This document shows positions 20,718-31,530 of a stretch of 64,000 nucleotides of DNA, in pieces; position 1 is the first letter of the stretch, and the number at the start of each line of letters is the position of its first letter. The stretch covers positions 34,203,619 to 34,267,618 of the forward strand of contig OV277872.1 in NCBI GenBank assembly GCA_922989275.2. The letters are read 5' to 3'. Both the position numbers and the translations under genes were made by a program. The DNA is from Gari tellinella (taxonomy: Eukaryota; Mollusca; Bivalvia; Cardiida; Psammobiidae). The notes under the pieces were generated by a model. That model ran no database searches, was not told the DNA's origin, and saw only the letters and a list, made by a program, of their open reading frames with translations.

Positions 20718-21240
20718 TTAACCCATTCACTGCCGTGACGTCATCAATTTAAAACTAAATAGCAATTGTCTTCTGCTTTTATTTGGGGGCCTCCGTGGCC
20801 TAGTGGTATAGTCACTGTGACTTACATCACTAAGCTCCTCACCGCTGTGAGTTCGAATCCCAGTAGGGTCGTTCGGATTTTTCATGCGGGGAAGTCTTCC
20901 AGCTGGCTTGCGGAAGGTCGGTGGTTCTACCCAGTTGCCGATTTGTGCCTGAAACATTGCATAAAGGACTTCTGGGGTCTTCCTCCACCTATAATTAGCT
21001 GGACGTCGTGATATGACTGAAATAATGTTGAAAGCGACGTAAAACGAAAACAAATCAAATCAAATTAAATCTTCTTTTATTTCTCAAATATAAATGTTAG
21101 GTATTTTGCCTCAAGAAATATTGAAATGAATGTCACACAGTTTGGATCCTGATCAGACGCCGCGTAACGCGGCGTCTGATCATAATCCAAACTGTTTGCG
21201 AACAACCACTGTACTCAGTGTAAGGCAGTGTAGAGGTTAA
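20718..21240. mobile_element. F2 MITE interrupted by a SINE
   Basis: TTAACCCATTCACTGCC at the left, GGCAGTGTAGAGGTTAA at the right, core at 21135-21200. The left part is split by the SINE at 20785-21069; without it the element would have the usual F2 length. Confidence 0.85.
20785..21069 (+). mobile_element. tRNA-derived SINE (MetaSINE/RUDI-like)
   Basis: tRNA-like head with A-box-like GTGGCCTAGTGGTATAGTC and B-box GAGTTCGAATCCC. The body has GCTTGCGGAAGGTCGGTGG and GGGTCTTCCTCCACC, and the end has GACGTCGTGATATGACTG, GCGACGTAAAAC and an AAATC tail. The 3' block resembles conserved domains of molluscan SINE superfamilies. Flanks TCTTCTGCTTTTATTT / TCTTCTTTTATTT are a target duplication with a 3-base difference. 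Confidence 0.85.
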
Positions 21241-21404
21241 TTTCAATCGTCTTAGGATTTTAATACAATTTTAAAGAGGCTCGCAACCGGATTTAGCATT
21301 AAAAATGGTAATTTGTAAATATATGTCAAATGATTATATAAATGGGTAAGATTTAGTTTAGGATAATAAATTCTGTTGAAAAATGCATTTCCAAAAAAAG
21401 AAAG

Positions 21405-21510
21405 AAGAAGCTCTGGTGGGATTCGAACCCGTGACCCTCCATTCCGGAGACAAACAAGAAAAATGAGGACACGCCTTTACCGCCTCGACCACGGACGCTC
21501 TCTATATATA
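21405..21510 (-). mobile_element. tRNA-like SINE head
   Basis: The minus strand reads GCGTCCGTGGTCGAGGCGGT ... GGGTTCGAATCCCACC, i.e. A- and B-box promoters with a long spacer. The 3' acceptor strand does not pair with GCGTCCG, so a functional tRNA is unlikely. Confidence 0.55.
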
Positions 21511-22097
21511 TGGTAGCGAATTAAAGTACTTCACTGGTAGCGCTTAATGCTACATTATTCGGCTCCGGTTTATGTCAGAGCCCGTGTAGAGAAGCAACAA
21601 CAACAGCAAAACCGTCAGCTGACGCTATTGAAAAACGATGGAATATATCTAAAAAAAACTAAGATTCGGTGACGATTCTTGAGACTTTTTTTGGACTGAT
21701 CATATTTTTTTAATGTCAGAAGCCAAATAATGCCACAAATTTTGCTTTTATTTGAGTATTTTATTTTATTTTGACAAGTACACCATCCGGTTGCGAGTCG
21801 CTTTAAAGACAAGTTTAACCCATTGGACCCTATTGACTCATATATACATCCTTTATAAAAAGTATTTTAGTTCAGTGTGTACTATAATTCTGTCCTATGC
21901 AAACAGGGCAGACCTATTTCGGGGAGTCCATATATGTACTTCATATGTACACTGTAAATGACGTATTTAATCTATTTATGCATCCCTACTGTTTAACAGG
22001 ACACATGTCTCAATTGGTCTCGATGACATGGTCCCTCATCACATCTTCAACACTTTACTCCATAGCGTGTTTCTAGTTTTGAAGACATGTTATCACT

Positions 22098-22349
22098 TTA
22101 ACCCTTTCCCTAATAGAAGCGCTTTTTAACACATTCTGTTTATTCCTTCGTTAAAGAAATTAGTTCCAATTTATACAGTTATGAATATGTATCATAAGGA
22201 ATATTTCCTTTATTCTAAAAGGTGGTAGTTTAAAGCAGGCTGAAATAAAAGCTAAATGCGCCTTAAGGCGCATTCCCTTTTACTTCCAACCTGCTTTAAA
22301 TAGACGCCTATTTTCAAAACTAGAAACAGGGTATTGGGTAATGGGTTAA
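22098..22349. mobile_element. F4 MITE
   Basis: TTAA-bounded, left CCCTTTCCCTAATAGAAGCG, right GGGTAATGGG; hairpin ATGCGCCTTAAGGCGCAT at about 22256. Confidence 0.85.
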
Positions 22350-22575
22350 ACAGGTTGAATGTTAAGCAGAATGCGGTTTATAAACTGTTTAGATCTCCAA
22401 AAAAGCCAAGTAAATTAGATCCAAACTGTTTTCTATTCCACTCGTATCAATGTTTTGGTAATACTATCTAAAATCTTACATCGAAAAACAAAAACAAAAA
22501 TTGCAGACAACAATTTTAAAACTAGTGCTTACATGACAATAGTACATGTAGGCATTGACGTGTTGCATTTTGGTT

Positions 22576-22806
22576 CTGGGGCCCGTCTTACGAAAGGGCG
22601 TACGACAAATTTTGTCGTAAGTCCAATTTTTTGAATTATTAATTATTTCTCCATCTAATCCTGTCTTGTGACATCTCTTTGTAATCGTCTTTTCAAGACG
22701 AATCCAAAGAGATGTCACAAGACAGGATAAGATGGAGAACTCAGAAATTAATGTATTTTAAAGTTTTGACTAATTCGGTCGTACGACGTTTTGTAATGTC
22801 CCCAGG
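22576..22806. mobile_element. F7 MITE
   Basis: Left CTGGGGCCCGTCTTACGAAA, central long hairpin GAGATGTCACAAGACAGGAT with its complement, and TACGAC / GTCGTA blocks. The right end is diverged. Confidence 0.7.
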
Positions 22807-23197
22807 TTACTTTTGCATGACGTTTTGAACAGCACAGGTAAAGACACCCTCCCACTCCGATACACATTACACACTATCAAAAATCCTAACTAGATCTAGT
22901 GAGCATTTGAATTATGATCTATCCGAAAGCTTGTAATAATCTTAACAAAAGAACAAAAATCAAACGTCCAGTTGAAAATTTAAAACTAACCCATTTCTAT
23001 GACTATATGATTTCGTAATACACGCAGTAAGTTATCAAGGTAAACTATGTCTCTAGTATATCCAAGTTACAAACAGTATTGACCCTGATCAGATGCCGAG
23101 TTACTCTGTGTTGGATCTAGAACCAATTTGTTTGCAATTACTCGCCAAGACACCGTTAGCGCTCTGAAATACCTCAGAACTTTTTAGCAGACTCCAT

Positions 23198-23239
23198 GAT
23201 ACACCATGGTAGCACATAACATAATTTGATACACCATGG
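23198..23239. repeat. 30-bp direct duplication next to an F1 insertion
   Basis: The 30-bp unit GATACACCATGGTAGCACAT + AACATAATTT occurs at 23198-23227 and again from 23228. The second unit is split at its TA by the F1 element and resumes at 23490. Confidence 0.9.
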
Positions 23240-23489
23240 TACAGTGGAGAATCTGTTATTCTTTCCCGTTTAAACGCAAACGTACGCAAACGCAAAGCGC
23301 TAAAACGTAGAAAAGAACAACTTTTGGACAATTCTGATATTTCATGTTTATCTTGGTGGCAAACAGTTTGGAGCCTGATCAGACGCCGGGTTACCCGGCG
23401 TCTGATCTGGCTCCAAACTGTTTGTTAAAGAAAAAATAGTTTAAGCGTAAACGCGTTTATCGGGAAAGAATAACAGATTCTCCACTGTA
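23240..23489. mobile_element. F1 MITE, intact, target site proven
   Basis: Outer TA dinucleotides at 23240-23241 and 23488-23489. The neighbouring intact 30-bp unit gives the empty site, showing insertion at a single TA with duplication of TA. Core apex GCCGGGTTACCCGGC. Confidence 0.93.
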
Positions 23490-23935
23490 GCACATAACAT
23501 AATTTGAAATACAAGCATTTCCAATGGAGGTTGTGAGTTGGATAATACATCCAAAACGAGTTAACTTTACACATTCCAGATATAGCATGTCCATGTCATA
23601 TTGCGGATATAATACAGTGATTCACTTAGTATGGAGTGCATATATGGCAAACAATGATCTAATATTAAACGTGCAGCATGAAAAAAATAGGTTCCTTTCA
23701 TGTTTCCCCGCCAATATCCATGCGAACCAATGTATCTATAAGCCAAAATGAGGTGTCCAAAATCAGGGTGCCCTGAATATTAACCATATTGTCCACAGAC
23801 AAACATGTTCTAAGAAGTCAAATTTTCTGTTTTTCATAACTTAATATGATGTAGATGAAAAGTAAACACCAACAAACTTCAAATCGATGTAGGTCTTTAT
23901 TCCCATAAAATAATTCAGCTGTCCAAAAAAATGAA

Positions 23936-26584
23936 GTGAATTACGTTACCATGATTGAACAAGGTAAGTGATTTTGTTATTGTTATGCAATCTCATTGGT
24001 ATTTATGCCTGAAATATCGTTTCAATATCAACTAAGTTGCTATATGTCTTAAAAAATGCTCCACACCTTATTACAAATACAGTGACGTTTTTATTCAAAC
24101 GCATAGAGGAAATACATAAGAAAAGTGAATTACGTTACCATACTCTATGCATGGTCTGATGATGCAGTTATTTATTACCACTCATGCTTCAAGAGGGTGC
24201 CAGCGTATGTTACTAATGCCAAAATATTATTTTATAGAATGCTTGCTTTTACTGTTTTGTGGGCAGTTACATTAAATTCATGAATTACGTTACCATGAAT
24301 TACGTTACCATGGAAATAAAGAAGGCAGTAATATTCAAACCCAGATGAAATATACGAGGTATATTCTTGTATTAACACTTTCTACTCTTCCCGGTGTAGT
24401 AGTAAAGTACATTGCAGACGCTCTATGTTGAAAGTTTAAAGTGAATGGTCAAACTCATTGAAAACGGATTGAGTAGGACAAGTAAATTCATTGAAACTCA
24501 GTGAAAATCACTTTCGGTTGCATTTTTTCTGCATTGCTTAACAAATTTACATGTAATACTAATGTACTATAGCAAATTATCAACTATATATATACCGCAT
24601 GTTTTTAACTTCTACGTTCATATTGGTAACGTAATTCACAATTAGGTAACGTAATTCACATACTCAACTATTTATGTTTCGCTTGTGTTTCTGATTCAAG
24701 TTAATGACGAAGTCGCATGCTTATATACAAAGAGCTTATCGCGAAAGAAAAAAGGCCAAACCAAGGTAACAAATACCTACAGAAAGCGTGACAGAGCTAT
24801 GTTAAACGCTATAACAAACCAACTACTGAAATAAACAATGCAGCACTTGTTAAATGAAGGAAGAAGATAAAAGAATGCTTGCAAAATCAAAGAAGAAGGC
24901 ATAAAGAAGTGGCATTAATGGGAAGAGAGGCACAGGTTCACGATACATGATATATTATTGGACCAGGCGACTCAATAGAAACGATTGACCAGGAGCCATG
25001 TGATTCAACATCTTGGCCGAGTACAAGCAAATTACAGGTGAAGGTGACCTTCAAGAAGAAATTCTAGATTTACTAAAAAGGGAAAAAATCTCTCATTAGC
25101 CAAGAAAAAGATACAAATTTAGAGACACAATTATTTAAAGTTAATCCAAGCGCCGGCAGTTTACGAAAACAACTGTTGAATCCTAACAAAACTCTCAGGT
25201 ACACAGATTCTAATGACAGTAAGAATGACTGTAAAGTTTCAGCAAAATTGACACAATAAAAACAGTAGGAGAAGAAGCCCAGACAATATGGTAAAACAAA
25301 CATACACCAGAAATTCGAAAAAGGGTAATACATTTGTAACTCTGGAAATAATTGTAAAATCGTAACCGAATTGCAGATGCACAGGTTCTAATGACGGTAA
25401 GAATGACTATTAAGTTTCAGGAAAAATTGACCAAAAAAAATGATGGGGAAGAAGCCCGGACAAAAGTGTGTCTACAGACGGACGGACAGACAGACAGACG
25501 GACGGATGAACGACCTGATTCCAGTATACCCCTACCACTTCTTTGTGGGGGTATAATGACTATAACATATCCTTAGTGACTGAATGCAGTAAAATGAAAA
25601 CATACACATTTAAGTGCCCAGTCAAAGTCATACTCTCTGGATCCAGGAACAGGCATTATGTTGCAATGTAGCTGAGCCTGCACTTCAAGGGAACACTAGA
25701 AAGGTGTGCAAATTGTTTCCAGAAGACGTGCAAACAGTATAAACACTGTTCAAAACATATTCATACACAAAGTGGGCATCTTCTGTTAGATAACTCCAAG
25801 AAAAAAAACGTATTTAGTTTTTTTTGTGAATTACGTTACCGTTCAGTATCAAATCATACACATGTATGTTACGTTGGTCAAGTAGTTAACATTCAATCCA
25901 TCAAGTACTAGTTTTAAAACAAACGATGCTTGTTCTGGTTGTTTCAATGTTGTTAGTTTTAGTTAAGCTAATTGTGTTAAAATATGACAAGTTTTACATA
26001 AAGGTCATTCTGCATGTACAATACTTCTTTTTAAACGCACACATTTCAAAATGAAATTATAATGAATAGCTGATTACATTACGGTAAAACATTAGTTACT
26101 ATATTGTATTTTGTTTTTGTTTGTTTATGGATCTCATCTAGTCTTTGTATATCATGTACTCTGTTTAATTGATATCATTAGGCTTAAAATGGTGAATTAC
26201 GTTACCTTTGGTATAGTTAACATATGTTAAAATTATGTTAGAAATAGTAAATCAATTACAGTTTCCCTTCGTTTTCTGAAGAGAATGGAGTTTTGCTTAA
26301 CTGTTGAGCTAAGTCATACATGTTTTAGACAGTTCAACTGTTACATAAGATTAATGGAAGATGACTATTATTCCATTTTGATTACATTTCTAGTGATCCC
26401 TAACAGTGATTAATTTAGAATTGTGTTTTTTTTTGTTCGTGGTGCAGCCGTCACAGAGTTTGTATCTCGTAGACCATTCTTTGGGTTTTATACACGCCAC
26501 GTTATATCAAAATCATATTTCTTATTTTTGTTTCCCATATTACAGATATATTTACCAATGTAATAGTTAAGTAACGTAATTCAC
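23936..26584. repeat. Cluster of nine GTGAATTACGTTACC motifs
   Basis: Forward copies start at 23936, 24125, 24281 (from TGAATT), 24296 (from TGAATT), 25826 and 26192; reverse copies GGTAACGTAATTCAC start at 24625, 24645 and 26570 (one mismatch). The AT-rich sequence between copies has no long ORF and no recognised MITE. I do not know what this is: subterminal binding motifs of a large transposon, or a regulatory or structural array. Confidence 0.8.
25195..25560. repeat. Two-unit tandem repeat with GACGGACAGAC run
   Basis: TTCTAATGACAGTAAGAATG at 25206 recurs with small changes at 25386, each followed by a GAAGAAGCCC block. The second unit runs into GACGGACGGACAGACAGACA and GTGGGGGTATAATG, a repeat end common in bivalve DNA. 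Confidence 0.6.
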
Positions 26585-26589
26585 AGAGA

Positions 26590-27170
26590 AATTACAGGTG
26601 GCATTTTAATACCATAGTTTTTTGGCTTATCCTTATATCGCCAATACTTTCCATATGCTTATAAACCCATTTATACCTTTAAAATTCAAAATGAGTAGGA
26701 TAAAATGGAATCCATGACCAAAAATGTTGCGGACAAAATTGTTCTAAAATGTGTAAAGTTAACTCATTTTGAATGAATAACGGGCACACGTGTAAAATTT
26801 GTTTCACAGTTAGTTTCACTTTCCACAGCTTTGTTCAAGTTCAACAAAATTGTCAGGAGTTGTTGCAAGAACTGCAATAGTTACATATTTTGTTTTTGAG
26901 TTAAAGAGCATGTTTCACAATTCAACAATGGGTGCAATTGAATATTGAAAGGTAAAACATTGTTTTACCAACGAATAATATCTCTAATAATGTTTAAATG
27001 TAGAATTCAATGGATTTGAAAATTTTGGTAAAATATTTGAAAATTCACTTTTTGATAATTTCCTCGAGTTTCGCCTACAGAACTTGAAGAAGTGTAAACA
27101 TTATCAGAATCAAGTTAAGTGGAAAATGTTCAAAAATGAACCATTGGCGCAATATCTCCAAGTATGAAAT
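26590..27170. other. No feature seen
   Basis: AT-rich sequence without a supported exon, MITE or SINE. Confidence 0.4.
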
Positions 27171-27300
27171 AATTTGAATAAAAATGTTAGAAGTTATGCG
27201 GTGAAAAAAAGTGATAGGGTCAATGCATTGGTACCTTTGAAGGTGTATACCCTTGGTGCTTTGCACATTTTAAGTGGTATGTTATACACAAAACTCCAGC

Positions 27301-27550
27301 TACAGTGGAGAATCTGTTATTCTTTCCCGATAAACGCGTTTACGCTAAAACTATTTTTTCTTTTACAAACAGTTTGGAGCCAGATCAGACGCCGGGTAAC
27401 CCGGTGTCTGATCAGGCTCCAAACTGTTTGCCACCAAGATAAACATGAAATATCAGAATTATCCAAAAGTTGTTCTTTTCTACGTTTTAGCGCTTTGCGT
27501 TTGCGTACGTTTGCGTTTAAACGGGAAAGAATAACAGATTCTCCACTGTA
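27301..27550. mobile_element. F1 MITE, intact
   Basis: TA-bounded, CAGTGGAGAATCTGTTATTC to GAATAACAGATTCTCCACTG. Core apex GCCGGGTAACCCGGT (one arm changed). Confidence 0.9.
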
Positions 27551-27563
27551 TGACGTCACCAAT

Positions 27564-27591
27564 GACGTCAGAATAACAGCTTCTCCACTGT
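27564..27591. repeat. Solo F1 right end
   Basis: AGAATAACAGCTTCTCCACT + GTA repeats the terminus of the element just before it, after TGACGTCACCAATGACGTCA. It could be a terminal duplication or the remnant of a second copy. Confidence 0.6.
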
Positions 27592-27606
27592 AACGACCGC
27601 TGTAGA

Positions 27607-28588
27607 TACAGTGTTCCCTCCAAACAATGGCCCCCAAACAACGATTCCTTCCTTACAACAATGTTTGCCGATGTTCCCCAACAAGAAAAGTTATGCCTAA
27701 CCCTTTCACTTCTGCAATATACAGTTGTTGGCCATAAATAAGTATCCACCCTGGAAATCTGTCATAAGCTTTTGATGTATTTGAGCAGTTTAAGGTAAAC
27801 AGTAACCTGTCGATTAACTTAAGTCACTAAAGGTAAATATCTACCAAAGCCTGAATTAATTCCAAGCAAACTGAGAGGTGAAATTTATTTACTTCTGATT
27901 TCATTCTGTTGCTAAGCAACTTTAGAACACTGGTGCAATTCCATGACTAGTGTTCTTAATAGTGTTGCTTTTAATGCTATGGCAACATGAAGATAACATG
28001 GCATCATGGCATGCTATCATTTTAAAGAAAAACCATTTATGATAATCAAACATTTGGAATTGTACAGCTAAATCAAGTTTGAGTAAAATGACAGATGTGT
28101 TATAATGAAACTTACGTTGTTGAAAACACCATCTATATTGATTTCTATGTTAAGCATATAGAAAGCAATGCAGATAATGTTTTCGACAACTTTAGTTTCA
28201 TTATTACACATCTGTTATTTTACTAATATTTATTTGATCTGAACAATTCCAAATATTTAATAAACATTAATGATTTCTCTTTTAAAATGTCATGAGGCCA
28301 CGTGACCTTTTCTGCTTAAAACAGATCGAATGACAAACTGTTTGAAACCAGATCAGAAGCCTGATCTGGATTCAAACAGTTTGTCACTAGTTATTATGTT
28401 CTTTTATATCAAAATGTCCAATATGTGACTTTGAAAAACAAAAATCACCAGACAACAACTTTAAGCAGACGACATTGCAGTCGCGTAAAGTTTGGACATA
28501 ATCGTCTTGTTTAGTAAACAGTCGCAAGCGTTGTTGCTAGAAGAGAATCGTTGTTCGGAGGGCCATATTGTGGGGAGATGGCACTGTA
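27607..28588. mobile_element. Long F3-type element (about 980 bp)
   Basis: Left TACAGTGTTCCCTCC, right GGGGAGATGGCACTGTA, with an F3-like CCTTACAACA block near the left and GTTGTTCGGAGGGCC near the right. It is longer than other F3 copies because of added sequence, including the inverted-repeat element at 28050-28256. Exact ends fairly uncertain. Confidence 0.55.
28050..28256. mobile_element. Inverted-repeat MITE nested in F3
   Basis: Arms CATTTGGAATTGTACAG... / ...GAACAATTCCAAATA and inner GACAGATGTGTTATAATGAA with its near-complement TTCATTATTACACATCTGTT. Confidence 0.7.
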
Positions 28589-28829
28589 TTAAAAAGAGTA
28601 ATGTTGTTTAGTACTACATTGCAAAGTGACAGTGTAGATTCCTCGAATCTGGGTCTGCATTGTTTTAAACACTTGTTAGAGGTGAGAGTAAGTTGCTTTC
28701 ACCAATGGGCGTGTTTAGTTAAACAGCTATGCCCATTACAAAGAGTAGGAGTCAATCAGACGCCAGCGTCTGATCAAGCACCAGACTATTTCTTTGCATG
28801 CTGGGTATTTTTTTCTGCCTGCAACAATT

Positions 28830-29013
28830 GTCGTCTGCTATTGTTCTAAACTTAGCAGAATTTTCAAAATTTCTTTTCAAAACAGCCTAGTCAGAGTGTC
28901 AAACAGCTTGGATCCTGATGAGACGCCGCGTTACGCGGCGTCTCATCTGGATCCAAGCTGTTTGCAAAGGTGATCATTGGAGGATGTATCCGCCGCTAGC
29001 ACGGTAAGAGTTA
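28830..29013. mobile_element. F2 MITE
   Basis: Core at 28901-28965 with arms GATGAGACGCC / GGCGTCTCATC, a paired change from the usual GATCAGACGCC. The right end GGTAAGAGTTAA is diverged. Confidence 0.7.
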
Positions 29014-29039
29014 ATACTCATCACAATATAACCTCAGTC

Positions 29040-29143
29040 AGTTTTGCCTAAAATTTAAAATTCAAATTTAAATTTGACAAATAAAAGCAGACGACAATAC
29101 TTTTGAATTATATGACGTCATTGTACGTAGTAAAAGGAGTTAA
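29040..29143. mobile_element. F2 right-end fragment
   Basis: AATAAAAGCAGACGACAATA, TATGACGTCA and GGAGTTAA follow the F2 right-end layout without the core. The final TTAA spans 29140-29143. Confidence 0.65.
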
Positions 29144-29277
29144 AATTCATCATCGTATATGATTTCAGTGGGTTCGTGGAATTTCAATGTTCTCCGTACA
29201 CTGCCAATAGAACTTCCCAGCTCTGCGGGAAATCTGGAGACCGGTGATGGACTGGTTGATGGTGTCTCAGTTTTTGG
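29140..29277 (-). CDS. Candidate terminal exon, 45 residues, unknown product
   Basis: On the minus strand a good acceptor (TTTTTTATTTGCATTCCAG) precedes an open frame starting PKTETPSTSPSPVSRFPAEL and ending in acidic IIYDDEF and TAA. A Ser/Pro-rich segment followed by an acidic tail looks protein-like. If joined after exon 3 of the 39285-35389 gene it would need an unseen donor there; all introns of that gene are phase 0, which would fit. Alternatively it belongs to another gene or is not expressed. The stop codon lies within the TTAA of the adjoining F2 fragment. Confidence 0.4.
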   Translation of the reverse strand, partial: PKTETPSTSPSPVSRFPAELGSSIGSVRRTLKFHEPTEIIYDDEF

Positions 29278-29554
29278 CTGGAATGCAAATAAAAAACTAG
29301 TAAAAAGCAATCCGACTGTCATGATCTTCGTAGCTTTGTTCAAGACAGGTGTTTGTTAAAAGCAGGGTGACAATGAAACAGACATGAGGTAAAGTAAAGT
29401 AAAGTACCAGTTATAGTCTACTTTCAGTCCGAATGACCGCTCAGCCGACTGTACATTTACCTCCTGATCATTGAGCCATTGAGCACTGCTAACATATGGC
29501 GCATATTGCAGCCGCAGTACCGGCTCAAACCCTTCACAGGTACCCATTTTAACC

Positions 29555-29716
29555 CCTGGGTGGAGAGGAGCAATTCGCCGTACATGTCTTGCTCAAGAAC
29601 ATCATCGGGAATTCGGAAAAAATCCCCTAGTCAGACCGCTGGTCCGGCGGGGGATCGAACTCACGACCCCTTGCACCGTAGTCCAACGTGTTGTCATTGG
29701 ACTACTTCCGCCGGAA
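29555..29716 (-). mobile_element. tRNA-derived SINE
   Basis: The minus strand has TCCGGCGGAAGTAGTCCAAT, GAGTTCGATCCCCCGCCGGA and downstream unrelated body. The last part matches the SINE at 58548-58695. Confidence 0.65.
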
Positions 29717-29753
29717 AAACAGGTAAAGATAACGGCGTGAAAAGGTGTTGCTA

Positions 29754-30005
29754 TTAACCATTTACCCCATAACAGTTTTTAGTTTTGAAAAAAGATGACC
29801 TCTTAAAGCAGGTTGAAGATAACACATAATGCGCCTTTATGTCAATTCTGGGTTTCTTTCAGTCTGCCTTAAGCTACCATCTGCTTGGATATAGAAAGTA
29901 TTTATTTTGGTACATGTTCGCGACTGTATAAATTGGAACTATTTTCTATAGTGGATAAATCAGTTCAATGAGCTAAAGAGAGCTTCTATGTGAGGAAAGG
30001 GTTAA
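29754..30005. mobile_element. F4 MITE, diverged
   Basis: TTAA-bounded, CCATTTACCCCATAAC left, GAGGAAAGGG right. The hairpin is weakened (AATGCGCCTTTATG). Confidence 0.75.
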
Positions 30006-30532
30006 AGAAGGTGTAAATAACCTCACACAACGTTGACTTGAAGTCACCATGTTAAAAAATCGGTGTTTGTAAATTGAAATTGAATAGGCGTCACGTTAAC
30101 GGTATTTGCATGTGATTACTCATTCACTAGGACAACCCCCAGCATCTCATTAAATCTAATCAACGTATGGTTCTTTTTTTTGCAATATCTTACCAAAACC
30201 AACAGTGCTGAGCCCTAATCACAGAGCCATGCAGGAGCTCTCTAAAAGATTCTACACTGTTTGCACATGGCCAGTGTACACTGCATAGGTAAAGTGTTTA
30301 AAAGATTGCGTATAATAATGTGTCAGAAAGTGCTCAATGGGTTAAACTAAATAACACTTAACATTACCAGATAGATATTAAAGAATCAAAAGAAACAAAT
30401 CTATGAGGGGTGTGTATATAGAGTTAATAAAAGGAAATGTTGAGACGCCACATGTCACCCGGATCTTTACTGGCAAGTTTGTAAGTGTTCTAACTTGCTT
30501 TTCCGTCTCTTTGCGTAGACACCAGGGGCCCG

Positions 30533-30751
30533 TTTCATAAACCTTCGTACGACAAATGCTGTCGTAAGTCAAAACTTTAAAATACATTTAATTTCGGATT
30601 TCTCTATATAATCCTGTCTTGAGACATCTCTTTGGAATCGTCTTTTCAAGACAGGATTAGAGATAATTGGAGAAATAAATAATAATTGAGACTTTTATAA
30701 TCTGACTTACGACAACATTTGTCGTACGAAGTTTTATGAAACGGGCCCCTG
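30533..30751. mobile_element. F7 MITE
   Basis: Perfect 19-bp ends CAGGGGCCCGTTTCATAAA and complement. Internal CTTACGACA / TGTCGTAAG blocks and a hairpin with AATCCTGTCTTG. The CAGGGG start suggests hAT-type, but no 8-bp target duplication is seen. Confidence 0.85.
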
Positions 30752-30858
30752 GGATTGATAAAGAAATAGAACTGAAAATTAGACCAATTACCAGAAAGTA
30801 ACATAAACATGTAGCAAAGAAGAAGAGGCGCAAATAAGATGTAATTTGTCAAACGTCT

Positions 30859-31075
30859 TAAGGTTGAGGGACCCCTAATCAGATCGTAACAAAATCGGTA
30901 TACGGAACTATACGTACAGCGATATGCCATTCTCGTCAATTGTCGACATGTTCCGAACCATGCTTTAGCATGGTTCGGAACAGATCGGCAGCTGACGAGA
31001 ATGGCCGATCACTCTCCGTATAGTTCCGATATTTTACCGACATTGGTCCAATCTCATTAGAGGTCCTCAACCTTA
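30859..31075. mobile_element. Palindromic MITE (TAAGGTTGAGGGACC)
   Basis: Ends TAAGGTTGAGGGACCCCTAA and GAGGTCCTCAACCTTA. Central GTTCCGAACCATGCTTTAGC hairpin and mirrored CGGAACTATACG / CGTATAGTTCCG. Confidence 0.8.
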
Positions 31076-31419
31076 GGTTTCATGCCTTACAGTATCTTTT
31101 CATATTACTTTATTGTCCCTCTTGAGCGACCAGGCAACACTAGCGTAGTGGAATAGGTGGCGGTTCACTGTTGTACGAAAGTAATACAGAGGGCTCCTGT
31201 AGGAACTTCCTGCGTTGCTTTTGTTTCCCAGTGGGAAGTCATGTGATTCTGAGATTATATACCATCAGAAAATGACGGTCGCTGTTGAGGGGTAATACTG
31301 TACAAACTTTTGATTGTATGTGGTTCGGATACGTCCAACCTCAGGTAATAAAAATAATTCCGAGTTATATTGGTATTTTATATCCAGATATGGATAAGAT
31401 GGACAACAGAGTCTATACA

Positions 31420-31530
31420 AGGAAATTGTCATGTATATTATATTAACAATCCATTGTATCATGTAACAAGAAACATGTTAATGTTTACGTTACGTAATAA
31501 AATGTTTGAATCTTGAATCTTGAATCCTTA
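31420..31530 (+). mobile_element. Retroposon 3' end with TTGAATC tail
   Basis: ATGTAACAAGAAACATGTTA then AATAAAATG and three TTGAATC units. The same 3' end occurs inverted at 39815-39925. No coding part is seen upstream. Confidence 0.6.

Noticed and set aside
21405..21510. Possible tRNA gene on the minus strand
   Set aside because: A and B boxes are present but the acceptor stem does not pair and the variable region is too long; called a SINE head.
27174..27637. Open frames across F1 elements (also at 18000, 20000, 23200, 35600 and 42700)
   Set aside because: They translate the F1 palindrome and ends; the similar peptides on both strands come from the repeat, not from a gene.
29159..29359. 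Plus-strand open frame over the candidate exon
   Set aside because: The minus-strand reading has a good acceptor, in-frame stop and protein-like composition; the plus frame is its shadow.
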